Counted from the stretch's first letter, positions 1-8,981 are shown. The stretch: DNA of 64,000 nucleotides from Candidatus Poribacteria bacterium (GCA_003635265.1 PYIZ01000050.1:62001-126000), one strand, 5' to 3'. Notes: generated by a model not told the origin, from the sequence alone. Numbers and translations are program-made.

Positions 1-866
1 TCTCGTAAGGACCGAAATGTCTCTACGAAAAAATAGCCACCAACGTCTTCTAGATGAAAGGAGTTGAGCGGGTGACCGTCTGACCAATCCGCGGTCGGTC
101 GAATGTATGAATTCATATCAAGAATAACATCCGGATATTTCGCCCTGATCTGCCGGAAGAGATGGTGCATAAAATCCTTCATCTTCTCGTAGCGCCAGTT
201 GACAAAGTGTCGAAAATCCATAGAATCAAAGTCAACCTTTCGGGGAATTTCCAACCCTGTCTCTTCCCGAAATAGTCTTTCACAGTAACTACAACAGCAG
301 GAGGGATAAAAAGGACGCTCCTCGTGGGAGCCGTAGTTGGTGTCGTCGAAATAGAAGCCGTCGAGATCAAGATTATCCAACCATTCAATGAGATATTCCG
401 GCAACCAGTCCCGATAGGGTGAGTTAAAACAGAACCAGCCCAGATTCTCAATTTCAGACCTGCCATCATCTAAAAACTCCATTAACCACTCAGGCTGAAG
501 CGGTTTGAGCGGCTTGGTGTATATGACGGGATAGTAGCTGAGGATGAGAATACCTCGTTGGTGTGCCAGTTCCAAAAATCTCGGCAGGCGATCGTTGTCA
601 ACATTGGGATATGGCGGAATCATCTTTGAGCGAAAGCGGGGCGTACCTCTGTTAATCTCCCCATCGACCACCTGCACCTCGACACCAATTTCATCGATGA
701 AGTCCACCCATTCCTCGACAGACAATCCGACGTACGACTCCCCCGGTTGGACACAACTTGGGTAGCACTCTATGCGACACACACGCTTTTCGTAGGGGTT
801 TTCTGCCAGCCTTTGGGCAGTGGATCCGACTCTATTCACTCTTGATTGTCTATCCTCTGCATTCAT
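1..866 (-). CDS. Glycosidase-like TIM-barrel protein, C-terminus cut by window edge
   Basis: The frame is open from ATG at 866 to the window edge, giving 288 residues and no stop, so the C-terminus is missing. It resembles the hypothetical glycosyl hydrolase 6-like group of TIM barrels. Around residues 165-178 is the segment DLDGFYFDDTNYG, which looks like a barrel strand ending in acidic residues, and just after it (about 187-200) a CxxC pair in CCCSYCERLF, a combination I associate with that family. No signal peptide is visible. Catalytic residues cannot be assigned with certainty and the substrate is unknown. It is the last visible gene of a minus-strand run starting at 4582, 59 bp after the preceding gene. 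Confidence 0.7.
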   Translation of the reverse strand, partial: MNAEDRQSRVNRVGSTAQRLAENPYEKRVCRIECYPSCVQPGESYVGLSVEEWVDFIDEIGVEVQVVDGEINRGTPRFRSKMIPPYPNVDNDRLPRFLELAHQRGILILSYYPVIYTKPLKPLQPEWLMEFLDDGRSEIENLGWFCFNSPYRDWLPEYLIEWLDNLDLDGFYFDDTNYGSHEERPFYPSCCCSYCERLFREETGLEIPRKVDFDSMDFRHFVNWRYEKMKDFMHHLFRQIRAKYPDVILDMNSYIRPTADWSDGHPLNSFHLEDVGGYFFVETFRSLR

Positions 867-925
867 GGCGCGTTTTCCTTAACACTCAACCTAATAGAGC
901 GCCAAGCGTTATTTGTGTTATCTGG

Positions 926-1339
926 TTAGCCCCCTACGCTTGCTTTGGATACAATTGTCCCCTCAATAGCGTTCAGAAACTGGAGGACTTCACTGGTCGC
1001 TGGTGGGGCGTTCTGAAATTTGGATTGGTATTCTTTGAGAATCTGATTCAGTCGCATCAAATCTGTTCGACGATCTGTGGTCGCTTCTCTGACCCGCTCA
1101 AACTGAGAGCCGATTTCTTCAACGGATACACCATCCGGTTTCCGCAGCCAGCTGCCATCCGGGGCTTTCATCAACAGGTGTGCTTCGATAGCGTTCAAGG
1201 CACGCTCTGCCATCCAATATCGTGCCCCCTCAGGTCCACCCAACCTTTGATAAAGCAAGGCTCCGACTGCGGCGATAATTATCGCAACAACGAGCCCGGT
1301 CGTCACCACACGCCGGTAACAGCCCTTCCTCTGCACCAT
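926..1339 (-). CDS. Small protein with one N-terminal membrane segment, unknown function
   Basis: 137 residues. Residues about 12-30 (VTTGLVVAIIIAAVGALLY) form one hydrophobic helix after a short basic N-terminus, so the protein is probably anchored with its soluble part outside the cytoplasm. The rest is polar and helical, with no motif I recognise. It starts 3 bp after the stop of the amidohydrolase gene and is very likely co-transcribed with it. Confidence 0.6.
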   Translation of the reverse strand: MVQRKGCYRRVVTTGLVVAIIIAAVGALLYQRLGGPEGARYWMAERALNAIEAHLLMKAPDGSWLRKPDGVSVEEIGSQFERVREATTDRRTDLMRLNQILKEYQSKFQNAPPATSEVLQFLNAIEGTIVSKASVGG

Positions 1340-1342
1340 ATA

Positions 1343-2458
1343 TCACAATTTCCCCTCACGGATTGTTAAATCTGCTTGCAACTTCTGGTTGGCAATAACC
1401 ATCGTACCGTGTGTGTCGAAAAGCTCGAATTCGCCTTCGATGACATCAAAAACAGCGATATCAGCAATCGTTCCGATTTTGAGATGACCGAGTTTATCCT
1501 CACGCCCAATTGCTCTTGCCGCCGCAATCGTCGATTTCTCAATGACCTCCTCAAGCGAGAGTCCAAGACTTAAGAATTTTGATAATGTTGTCGGGAGATC
1601 GTAGACAGGACCGTTGATATTGCCGGAGTGCAGATCTGTACTGATGACGTCGGAGATGAATCCCTGCTCCATTGCACGTTGGGCGACCTCGTAATTAAAA
1701 CTCCCGCCACCATGTCCAACATCAAAGATAACCCCATCTTCGCGGGCTGCCCACGCATCCGGGATAACCCTTCCTTTATCATCAACGATACAGTCACCAT
1801 TACCTTGAAAACAGTGGGTGACGACATCGCCGGGGCGCATCAGTTTCAGAACATCGGGGAGCGGAACCCCAGTCCCAATGTGCACCATGACGGATGTATC
1901 GGCAATTTCAGCCGCTTCAATTGCCAGCTTTAACGGTTCAACACCATTATCACCAACTTGGGATTTACCCTGACGCACTTTAACGCCGACAGTAATGTCC
2001 CGATTTTGCATGAGCGTGTCAGCGACCTTCTCAGGATTAGCGTATTCAAGTTCGTGCATTTCCCCTACGGGCCCATAAACGAGACCGATGCCAGAGATAT
2101 GAACATAAGTTAATATGTGTGTTTGCGCCGGTTGTGCAATATACTCCCGAAAACCGGGGAAGGTCGCCCAACCTGGACTACCAGCATCAACAATTGTTGT
2201 TACGCCCGTCGTTGTGCAGACCGGATCCGCTTTAACACCCCATGTTGTCACGCCCGCGTAGACATGGGCGTGGATGTCCACTAAGCCCGGAGTTACATAC
2301 TTCCCGTCAACGAAAACCGTTTGCGTCGCCTCCCTTGCAGAAATATCGTCCTCGATTGCTGCAATTTTTCCGTCAATAACTGCAACATCGCGCCGGTCAT
2401 GCAATTGCTGCGCGGGGTCAATAACAGTTCCACCTTTTAGCAATATATCATATTTCAT
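1343..2458 (-). CDS. Dihydroorotase-like amidohydrolase/deacetylase
   Basis: 371 residues, full length for the cyclic-amidohydrolase type of metal-dependent hydrolase. Visible landmarks are the N-terminal beta-sandwich start (DILLKGGTVIDP), the metal-binding HAH in GLVDIHAHVY near residue 64, VGVKVRQGKS (the lysine is the candidate carbamylated metal bridge), MVHIGTG and VTHCFQGN for further metal histidines, and STDLHSGN for the catalytic aspartate. It matches best the amidohydrolase/deacetylase metallohydrolases often annotated as dihydroorotase-like. The true substrate is open; an N-acyl amino acid or cyclic amide is likely. It sits 12 bp downstream of the 148-residue protein at 2471-2917. 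Confidence 0.85.
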   Translation of the reverse strand: MKYDILLKGGTVIDPAQQLHDRRDVAVIDGKIAAIEDDISAREATQTVFVDGKYVTPGLVDIHAHVYAGVTTWGVKADPVCTTTGVTTIVDAGSPGWATFPGFREYIAQPAQTHILTYVHISGIGLVYGPVGEMHELEYANPEKVADTLMQNRDITVGVKVRQGKSQVGDNGVEPLKLAIEAAEIADTSVMVHIGTGVPLPDVLKLMRPGDVVTHCFQGNGDCIVDDKGRVIPDAWAAREDGVIFDVGHGGGSFNYEVAQRAMEQGFISDVISTDLHSGNINGPVYDLPTTLSKFLSLGLSLEEVIEKSTIAAARAIGREDKLGHLKIGTIADIAVFDVIEGEFELFDTHGTMVIANQKLQADLTIREGKL

Positions 2459-2470
2459 TTAGACTATTCC

Positions 2471-2917
2471 TCACTGTTTTTCTTGTGCTTCTACCTTATC
2501 GCTATACTTCTGAAATCGACGATACACTTCTTCATTGAAAGCCCAAAAAGAAAATGCAGCTTCTTGACCATGGAGCGAACCGGATGCCAAAAATTGAAAT
2601 CTCTTTACGAAATCCATCGTCATATCCGATGATTTTTTTAGTATCTGATGCCAAGGATAATTAAGAGGCAATTCTTCGATTTCAAAATCATATACTGCCT
2701 CCGATGGCACTATTGGCACACCGTCTTTGAATGCATAAACATAGACGTTTGTAATGGCAAATTGAGTCTGTTCAATTGCCTTAATTACCTCCACTGCATC
2801 TCTCATCTGCCAAATTGGTTCGTCAATGAAGCTAGCTTTGATCGCCTTCGTGATGAAATGACTCGGCAATTGTTGCAAATACAGCATATTCAAATTACTT
2901 AGATCAAATTTACTCAT
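2471..2917 (-). CDS. Hypothetical protein, candidate immunity partner of the E5-like toxin domain
   Basis: 148 residues, soluble, acidic to neutral, no signal peptide and no domain I recognise. A conserved-looking core contains DFEIEELPLNYPW and FWAFNEEVYRRF. It begins 29 bp after the stop of the colicin-E5-like ribonuclease gene on the same strand. A small unassigned cytoplasmic protein directly after a toxin domain is the classic position of an immunity gene, but no sequence match supports this. It may equally be an unrelated hypothetical protein of the operon. Confidence 0.55.
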   Translation of the reverse strand: MSKFDLSNLNMLYLQQLPSHFITKAIKASFIDEPIWQMRDAVEVIKAIEQTQFAITNVYVYAFKDGVPIVPSEAVYDFEIEELPLNYPWHQILKKSSDMTMDFVKRFQFLASGSLHGQEAAFSFWAFNEEVYRRFQKYSDKVEAQEKQ

Positions 2918-2946
2918 GATTATCTCCCCACTTTCTATGACTGACG

Positions 2947-3246
2947 CTACCGAAGTCCACCGGGCAAGTCAGTTGGTGTCATATTCCGATTCCCAAATTG
3001 AATTATATCACCTGTGACATCATCAACTACAATCCAGTCTCCGGTTTGGGGATCTACATATCTTGTTGCGGGATTACCATTTTTGAAGTTTGAAGTGCCG
3101 AATTTCTGTCCACTATCAAAAGTCCGGTTGATTTTTTCGAGTGTCCATGGGCCTCCACGTTTCGTGTCCATCATTTGATTATGTTTTCGGCTACCTGGCC
3201 GGAAATTCGCTTTCGGACGAGGTTGCGAATTGTTTGTAACTTTCAC
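2947..3246 (-). CDS. Free-standing colicin-E5-like ribonuclease toxin domain
   Basis: 99 residues, from a GTG start at 3246 with GAGG upstream. The first 30 residues are basic and disordered-looking. Residues about 33-99 follow the pattern I know from C-terminal toxin domains of the colicin E5 ribonuclease type: GPWTLEKINRTFDSGQKFG, then GNPATRYVDPQTGDWIVVDD, then VTGDIIQFGNR and a proline-rich end. Colicin E5 cleaves anticodon loops of tRNAs with queuosine-type anticodons. Here there is no delivery module (no Rhs repeats, no VgrG, no signal peptide). It is therefore a toxin tip on its own, an antitoxin-controlled toxin, or a relic. It follows queE by 44 bp. Confidence 0.65.
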   Translation of the reverse strand: MKVTNNSQPRPKANFRPGSRKHNQMMDTKRGGPWTLEKINRTFDSGQKFGTSNFKNGNPATRYVDPQTGDWIVVDDVTGDIIQFGNRNMTPTDLPGGLR

Positions 3247-3290
3247 ACTATCCTCGAGTATATTTGATTGCAGAGGTATTATCCATAGTG

Positions 3291-3971
3291 TTACACTCCC
3301 CGTTTATCTCCCCAAATATCGACGTGAACTCGTGGTGAATAGCGATATCCGTGTTCTTTGCAGATATCCACAAGCCACTCCTGTTTGGGGGCTAACTCTT
3401 CGGGGGTTATGCCTTGGGGCATCAGCACAATTGTTTCTGCGGGGATGGGGATTTCTGCCTGTAGTGCTTGGATCTCTGCGAGATCCGCCGGTTGGTCAAC
3501 GACAAACTTGACTTGGCACTCGTACCGATCAAGAAATTGCTGGATAACATCGGGGTGGATGCGTCCACGCTCATGTCTACCAAAATAGCGATTGTCACTG
3601 GGCGGATTGGAGTTTCGCAGTTTGGGGCTCATGGAGATGAGATGTGCCGCCACAGGTGCAAAAATGGTCGCATTCGTTTCAATGGTGATGTGGTGACCAC
3701 GTCGATCAAGTTCTTGGCAGAGTTGGGTCAACTCCTTGACTTGGATGAACGGTTCACCCCCCGTAATAACGACATGCTTGCAATCGTACTTCGTGATTGC
3801 TTCAACTGCTTCTGTGAGGGTGATATCCTTGTTCTCTGGATTCCAAGAGGTGTAAGCTGAATCGCACCAGCCGCACCTTAGATTACAGTAGCTGGTCCGA
3901 AAGAAAACAGAGGGGACGCCAACTAGTTTGCCTTCACCCTGAATTGTATGGAAAAATTCGCTGTATTTCAT
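3291..3971 (-). CDS. queE: 7-carboxy-7-deazaguanine synthase (radical SAM)
   Basis: 226 residues. QueE converts 6-carboxytetrahydropterin to 7-carboxy-7-deazaguanine, the ring-contraction step toward queuosine and other deazapurines. The start is set at MKYSEFF; a longer frame exists upstream but overlaps the preceding gene. The family hallmark TIQGEG follows the start, and CNLRCGWC gives the CxxxCxxC [4Fe-4S] cluster motif around residues 30-38, followed by the SAM-binding TGGEP. It begins 2 bp after the stop of the WGR-domain gene, so translation is probably coupled. No queD, queC or queF is visible in this window. Confidence 0.93.
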   Translation of the reverse strand: MKYSEFFHTIQGEGKLVGVPSVFFRTSYCNLRCGWCDSAYTSWNPENKDITLTEAVEAITKYDCKHVVITGGEPFIQVKELTQLCQELDRRGHHITIETNATIFAPVAAHLISMSPKLRNSNPPSDNRYFGRHERGRIHPDVIQQFLDRYECQVKFVVDQPADLAEIQALQAEIPIPAETIVLMPQGITPEELAPKQEWLVDICKEHGYRYSPRVHVDIWGDKRGV

Positions 3972-3973
3972 AA

Positions 3974-4582
3974 TCAGAAAGACAAAGCCAATTTGAGTTG
4001 TTGGGGTGGGGTGGGATGTCCGACCTGATAGCCCTTTTGGAGTTTGTCGTGGTGAAGTCGGTCCCACTCTTTCTCTGCTGCCTCAAGGTGGGAGTCAAAC
4101 ACCTTCTCCGTTTGCTGAAGACCTCCGTCACGACGACCATAGCGACTGATGACAGAGTACGCGTCGTCCGTAAACGACTGGACAAGATAAAGATGGTAAA
4201 CCTTGTCCGATCTTCCCTCCTGATAGTAGAGGTGCGCAACTCTCCTTGAAAGTAATTTGGCATCGAAGGGAAGGAAAATTGCCTCCTTTGAAGGAAAATA
4301 GAGGGAGGCGTTCCAGTCTCTCTTAATGCGGGACTGGTAATTTGTATAAGCGAAGGTGCACAACTGTTCTGCATCTGCCGAATGAAATTGAATCCGCTGT
4401 TCAGGGATTGAACAGAGTTCAGCCAAAACGACAGGCAGCTTTTCTCGAAGGGCTTCCGGTGTCTCTTGGATTGAGGAATATACCACTTCTAGTCCCACGG
4501 CTTGTGCATCTTCCGAGAGTCGTGCCCTCCAATCCAAGAAACTCGCTTGAGAAACGCCGACGGTGTACAACTCCAATTTCAT
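3974..4582 (-). CDS. WGR-domain protein
   Basis: 202 residues. The C-terminal part (about 125-190) fits a WGR domain: KVYHLYLVQ, then SRYGRRDGG in the place of the WGR signature, then a helix ending with DKLQKGYQVG, which matches the K-x-KGY end of the family. WGR domains bind nucleic acid ends and occur in PARPs and in bacterial MolR-type proteins. The N-terminal 120 residues are unassigned. This gene is first in the tight minus-strand run with queE and the E5-like toxin domain, a combination I do not recognise. Confidence 0.7.
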   Translation of the reverse strand: MKLELYTVGVSQASFLDWRARLSEDAQAVGLEVVYSSIQETPEALREKLPVVLAELCSIPEQRIQFHSADAEQLCTFAYTNYQSRIKRDWNASLYFPSKEAIFLPFDAKLLSRRVAHLYYQEGRSDKVYHLYLVQSFTDDAYSVISRYGRRDGGLQQTEKVFDSHLEAAEKEWDRLHHDKLQKGYQVGHPTPPQQLKLALSF

Positions 4583-4675
4583 CTGCTATTCTCCTTTATT
4601 CAAGAAAATTGGTCGTGTCCCGTCAGATTTCTCAAAGCAATTTACCCATTGGTACATCTTAGGTGAGAAGTAGAG

Positions 4676-4718
4676 GAAGGCAAACTTTTTAATCCTTCAT
4701 GTGAGGAAGTTTGCCTTC
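4676..4718. repeat. Perfect 12-bp inverted repeat (hairpin)
   Basis: GAAGGCAAACTT at 4676-4687 is repeated inverted as AAGTTTGCCTTC at 4707-4718 with a 19-base loop. It lies downstream of the VOC gene and upstream of the WGR gene, both minus strand. No T-run follows on the minus strand, so it is not a canonical intrinsic terminator. It could be a processing hairpin or REP-like element. Confidence 0.6.
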
Positions 4719-4757
4719 TGTGTGATACTGCCTCTATGGGGTATCAGTCCACAAAAG

Positions 4758-5135
4758 CTAGACTGTTCCCTCAATGAGTTCAATCTGCACGTTATCTGGA
4801 CCCTTGACGAAAGCGATCGGCAAACCATTCGGTTTAGCGTCTTCAATCTCAGCTCCTTTTGCTTCCATCTCTGCGAGGGTGGCATCAAGGTCTTCTACCC
4901 CAAACGCCAGTTGATAAACGCCCCAGCGTGGATTGCCGCTGGTCGGTTCCACTTCCATATCACCAAATTTCGGTGAAAGAAAGATTTTCTCTCCACCAAT
5001 ATTCATCCGAACGATTGGCAAACCGCGTACCTCTACTCGCTCCGTAACTTCGCCATTGAGCATCTTTTCGTAGTAAGCAACCGCCGCTTCAACATCTTCA
5101 CAACGCACATGAACGTGATGAAATGTGTATCCCAT
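4758..5135 (-). CDS. VOC family (glyoxalase/dioxygenase-fold) protein
   Basis: 125 residues, one vicinal-oxygen-chelate unit made of two beta-alpha-beta-beta-beta halves. It opens with FHHVHVRCEDVEAAVAYYEK and ends with GPDNVQIELIE, the typical first and last metal-ligand segments (H near residue 8, E near residue 120). The second half starts at GVYQLAFGVEDLDATLAEM. The layout resembles methylmalonyl-CoA epimerase and glyoxalase I relatives, but the substrate cannot be told from sequence. It stands alone between two non-coding stretches of about 165-175 bp. Confidence 0.85.
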   Translation of the reverse strand: MGYTFHHVHVRCEDVEAAVAYYEKMLNGEVTERVEVRGLPIVRMNIGGEKIFLSPKFGDMEVEPTSGNPRWGVYQLAFGVEDLDATLAEMEAKGAEIEDAKPNGLPIAFVKGPDNVQIELIEGTV

Positions 5136-5299
5136 TATTGTCTTCCTCCTAAAGAATGAAATTTTGTCTTGGTCGAAGACTATATCTCGACCTGATACGG
5201 GAATTATTATAGACTATGAGCAGGGTGGATGTAAATATAATTCTCTATTGACGCCCAGAAATTCTCTCAACTTGCTTTTGAATCTGGATGAAATTCGGA

Positions 5300-6298
5300 T
5301 TAGAAAAGAGACTGTGTGTGTTGCAGATACCCTTGAATCCAAGGACGTGTTCGATCACTCATTCCGGCAAAATAGTATAAATCCAGCCAGAGCGTCATCC
5401 CGCGTAGGAAGGCGAGCCTTAAATGGGTGGGAAGCATCTCCCTTTCGGCTTCAGATAATGGACAGATGCTTTCGTAGGCGCGCAGAAATGTGGATTGCTG
5501 ATCCGTGGTTAAGGGCGTAGCTTGATAAACGGCGGGGAAAAAGACCAGCGCGTAAGCTAGGTCATACAAACGGAGCGCGGGACAAGCGGTATCTAGATCT
5601 AGGATTGCGCGTATATCGCTGCCATCAAACTTGAGATTTTGAGCGCGGTAATCGCCGTGTATGATCCACTCCTGTTCGTATTGCGTATCGTGTAGTGCAC
5701 CGACGGAGCTTTTGAGAACATCAACCTCATGCATCCATGAATTGATTTGGGTTGGTGACACCAAATCTTCTGCCACAACGGGTTGGATACGGGATAAACG
5801 CTCCTGCAATTGTATAAAGATCTCGGTTTCTAGGGAAGGTTCGGCAAGTTCGATCCGGGGTTTAAACTGCCGAAGTTGCTGGTGTAAACGTCCGAGCATT
5901 TCCCCCGATGCGCGTAGTTGATCCGAATTCGCAACATCGTAGTCGGATCCCTCAATAAATTCAGAGAGGGCATATACCTCTCCTGTTTCCAGAGGAGAGT
6001 CGCACACGCTGAACGTTTCTCCACTGTTGTTCGGCAGCAACCGAGGAACAGGAAAATCTTCCTGATGCAGAAAGGTTTGGACGGTGTGCGTGAAGGCGAT
6101 TCGTTGGAGGTCGGGTTGGGCAGGGGGCTTTTGATTTCTCGCTGACTTATAGATTTTTAGGAACAATGTTCCCCGATTGGTCGCAAGGCGCATCGTTGTG
6201 CTCATTGCGCCGGTGCCGATTGGTTTTGCAGACTCGATGGTGAGGTCATAGTTCTGACGGATGGATACTTGAATAGCGGTGGCAAGTTCAGCAAGCAT
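5300..6298 (-). CDS. APH-type phosphotransferase (aminoglycoside/homoserine kinase-like)
   Basis: 332 residues of the kinase-like APH fold. The ATP-binding lysine is in TLFLKIYKS near residue 50, the catalytic loop is WIIHGDYRAQNLKFD (HGDxxxxN) around residue 213, and the Mg-binding aspartate is in AILDLDTA. A hydrophobic alpha-helical C-terminus follows, as in homoserine kinase type II and the CotS/YihE relatives. The natural substrate is probably a small hydroxyl compound or the amino acid of a modified metabolite. It begins 12 bp after rlmN on the same strand. Confidence 0.85.
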   Translation of the reverse strand: MLAELATAIQVSIRQNYDLTIESAKPIGTGAMSTTMRLATNRGTLFLKIYKSARNQKPPAQPDLQRIAFTHTVQTFLHQEDFPVPRLLPNNSGETFSVCDSPLETGEVYALSEFIEGSDYDVANSDQLRASGEMLGRLHQQLRQFKPRIELAEPSLETEIFIQLQERLSRIQPVVAEDLVSPTQINSWMHEVDVLKSSVGALHDTQYEQEWIIHGDYRAQNLKFDGSDIRAILDLDTACPALRLYDLAYALVFFPAVYQATPLTTDQQSTFLRAYESICPLSEAEREMLPTHLRLAFLRGMTLWLDLYYFAGMSDRTRPWIQGYLQHTQSLF

Positions 6299-6310
6299 AA
6301 TGGGAATTCG

Positions 6311-7396
6311 CTATGACACCTGCGGCAGCATCGCGCCCTGCTTTTCGTAAATTGTTCGGAGTTGGCCACAGGCGGCGGCGATGTCTCTGCCCTTACTGAA
6401 TCGGATCGGTGCGACATGGTGCCCATCTGAGACAATGCGACGGAATCGTTCGATTTGATCGAGTTCAGGGCGTTGAAAATCGGCACCTTCAATCTCGTTG
6501 AATGGGATAAGGTTTAGCTTGCACGGCAGCCGTCCCATCAGTTTACGGAGGCGTCTGGCATCTGCGATGCTATCGTTCACACCTCGGATCAGGACATATT
6601 CAAGCGTAGCGGGTCGTTGCGTTGCGAGTGCCCATTCCCGCGTGGCGTCGAGAACTTCAGCCATTGGATATTTGGCGTTGATCGGCATCAGTCGTGTGCG
6701 GATTTCATCCGTTGTGGCGTTTAACGAAAGAGCGAGATTGCACTTGAGTTCCTCACGGGTAAACTGTCGTATGCGCCGGGCTAAACCGGAGGTGGACACG
6801 GTGATCTTGCCTTCAGGTATTCCTAACCCGTTTGCATCCGTCATCAAGCGGATTGCCTTCACAGTCTGGTCATAGTTTGCCAGCGGTTCCCCCATCCCCA
6901 TAAACACGACATGGGTTACACCTTTTTCATTGTCCAATTCGCGTTCGATTGTTATCAACTGATCTAAAATCTCTGCCGCTGTTAAATTGCGGAAAAACCC
7001 CATCTTCGCGGTTGCACAAAAATCGCACGCCATCGCACAACCCACCTGTGACGAGAGGCAAACCGTGATACGATCTTGATCATACATCAGAACGCTTTCG
7101 ACCCGACTGCCATCAGGGAGTTGAAATAAGTATTTGACTGCCATGTCGGCATTGGAGGTTGTGCGCGTGAGGACATGTGCCCTGCTGATATAAGCCAGAT
7201 CCACCAACCTCTGTCTTAGCTTATGGGGTAGGTTCGTCATTACCTCGAAGGTCTCCACCCTTCCGTGATACAGCCATGACATCAGTTGCTTCGCACGATA
7301 TTTCGGTTCGTCCCACTGTGTTACTATATCTTCTAGCTCAAGCAGCGTCAATCCCTTCAAGTTGATTTTGTCTGTCTGTGAATGTTGTATTGTCAT
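6311..7396 (-). CDS. rlmN: 23S rRNA (adenine(2503)-C(2))-methyltransferase / tRNA m2A37 methyltransferase
   Basis: 361 residues, full length for RlmN. The radical SAM cluster motif is CAMACDFC near residues 121-128, with the usual GCAMxCxFCATAKMG context. The first methyl-carrier cysteine is in the C-terminal AAACGQLRT (near residue 345), equivalent to Cys355 of the E. coli enzyme. HVVFMGMGEPLANYD supplies the GGE-like SAM-binding strand. The enzyme methylates A2503 of 23S rRNA and A37 of some tRNAs, tuning decoding. It is followed by the APH-type kinase. Confidence 0.97.
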   Translation of the reverse strand: MTIQHSQTDKINLKGLTLLELEDIVTQWDEPKYRAKQLMSWLYHGRVETFEVMTNLPHKLRQRLVDLAYISRAHVLTRTTSNADMAVKYLFQLPDGSRVESVLMYDQDRITVCLSSQVGCAMACDFCATAKMGFFRNLTAAEILDQLITIERELDNEKGVTHVVFMGMGEPLANYDQTVKAIRLMTDANGLGIPEGKITVSTSGLARRIRQFTREELKCNLALSLNATTDEIRTRLMPINAKYPMAEVLDATREWALATQRPATLEYVLIRGVNDSIADARRLRKLMGRLPCKLNLIPFNEIEGADFQRPELDQIERFRRIVSDGHHVAPIRFSKGRDIAAACGQLRTIYEKQGAMLPQVS

Positions 7397-7535
7397 GGTA
7401 TTAATAACTTGTGGCTCGTAACCCGATTGCGTGTTCTGAATGGATTACACAAGCTACAGCACCTTGGTGAAAGGTGTCTTGGATTGTCCTAACTGCTTTG
7501 AGCCGGGGGTTTTCGACAAATCGTCTGTTGGTTCG

Positions 7536-8981
7536 TTACTCGTCAAGTTTCTGTCGCAAAAGTTGGTTGGCCATCTGCGGGTTGGCTTTGCCCCTCGTTG
7601 CTTTCATCACTTGACCGACGAGGAAACCGATTGCCTTCTGCTTTCCATCGCGATAATCTTGTGCGGGACCTGGGTTTTCTTCGATGGCCTGATCGACAAT
7701 TGATTCGATTGCAGACGCGTCAGAAATCTGCGAAAGCCCTTTCTCTTCAACGATTTGCTTTGGAGTTTTGCCGGTTTCAAAGACATCGGGTAAGATGGAT
7801 TTAGCAATTTTGCCGCTGATGGTTTGATCTTTAATTAATTGAAGCAGCTCGCTGAGGTGAGCGGGTGTTACTTTAGCATCCTGAATCTCTATCCCGGCAT
7901 TGTTCAACAGCCCCGACAGGTCACCCATAATCCAGTTACTGCTCGATTTTGGATCACTGCTGAGACGCGCTGTTTCATCGAAAAAGTCCGCCATCTGTCG
8001 TGTGGCAGTGAGAAATTCTGCATCGTAGATAGGAACGCCGTACTCTTCGACAAAACGCTTGCGGCGTTCGGCGGGTAGTTCCGGCAACGCTGCTTGGATA
8101 CGTTCAACTTCTGCTGCATCTACCTCAAAAGGAACAAGGTCCGGTTCAGGAAAATAGCGATAATCATGGGCTTCCTCTTTACTACGCATGGATGCAGTTC
8201 TGCCGGTGTTGATATCAAACAGGACGGTTTCTTGGACCACTTCCTCACCCTGATCGAGAATCCGCGCTTGACGTTTCTCCTCATATTCCAAGGCGGTCAA
8301 CACATGTTGAAATGAATTTTTATTTTTTAATTCCGTTCGTGTTCCCAACTCCTTGCTACCAACAGGACGCAGAGAAATATTCGCATCACAGCGAAAACTT
8401 CCCTCCTCCATATTACAATCGCTAACTTCAACATATTCGAGGATCTCTTTGACTGCACGCCAGTAGGCGATTGCTTCTGCAGGGGAGCGCAGATCCGGCT
8501 CGCTGACAATCTCTAACAACGGTACACATGAACGATTGAAGTCTACATAACTCTGATTCGGATTTCCTGTAACATCTGCATGGACTAGCTTTCCCGCATC
8601 CTCCTCTAGGTGAATACGGTTAATACGAACACGCTTCGTTTCGCTCTCCAATTCATAATCGACATAGCCGTCATAGGCGAGGGGTAGGTCATACTGTGAG
8701 ATCTGGTAGCCTTTCGGCAAGTCTGGATAGAAGTAATTTTTCCGATCGAACTTGCTGTAAGACGCAATTTTGCAATTTAGTCCTAAAGCAGCACGGATTG
8801 AGAACTCGACCGCCCGCTTATTCATCACAGGCAGCACACCGGGCATCCCCAAACAAATGGGACAGGCTTGCGTGTTCGCCTCGGATCCAAACTTAACCTC
8901 ACAGTTGCAAAAGAGTTTGCTATTTGTCGATAATTCAGCGTGAATCTCCAAACCTATAACGGTTTCGTATTTGTCTACCAT
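7536..8981 (-). CDS. gatB: Aspartyl/glutamyl-tRNA(Asn/Gln) amidotransferase subunit B
   Basis: 481 residues, normal length. It begins YETVIGLEIHAELST, the invariant GatB start, followed by two CxxC-type zinc ligand pairs (FCNC near 24-27 and CPIC near 41-44) and LPKGYQISQYDLPL. The C-terminal YqeY-like tail (about 330-481) ends FLVGQVMKATRGKANPQ, which binds the tRNA elbow. GatB carries the kinase site that activates Glu-tRNA(Gln) or Asp-tRNA(Asn) before amidation. gatA and gatC are not in this window. It lies 43 bp downstream of the EnvC-like gene. Confidence 0.97.
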   Translation of the reverse strand: MVDKYETVIGLEIHAELSTNSKLFCNCEVKFGSEANTQACPICLGMPGVLPVMNKRAVEFSIRAALGLNCKIASYSKFDRKNYFYPDLPKGYQISQYDLPLAYDGYVDYELESETKRVRINRIHLEEDAGKLVHADVTGNPNQSYVDFNRSCVPLLEIVSEPDLRSPAEAIAYWRAVKEILEYVEVSDCNMEEGSFRCDANISLRPVGSKELGTRTELKNKNSFQHVLTALEYEEKRQARILDQGEEVVQETVLFDINTGRTASMRSKEEAHDYRYFPEPDLVPFEVDAAEVERIQAALPELPAERRKRFVEEYGVPIYDAEFLTATRQMADFFDETARLSSDPKSSSNWIMGDLSGLLNNAGIEIQDAKVTPAHLSELLQLIKDQTISGKIAKSILPDVFETGKTPKQIVEEKGLSQISDASAIESIVDQAIEENPGPAQDYRDGKQKAIGFLVGQVMKATRGKANPQMANQLLRQKLDE

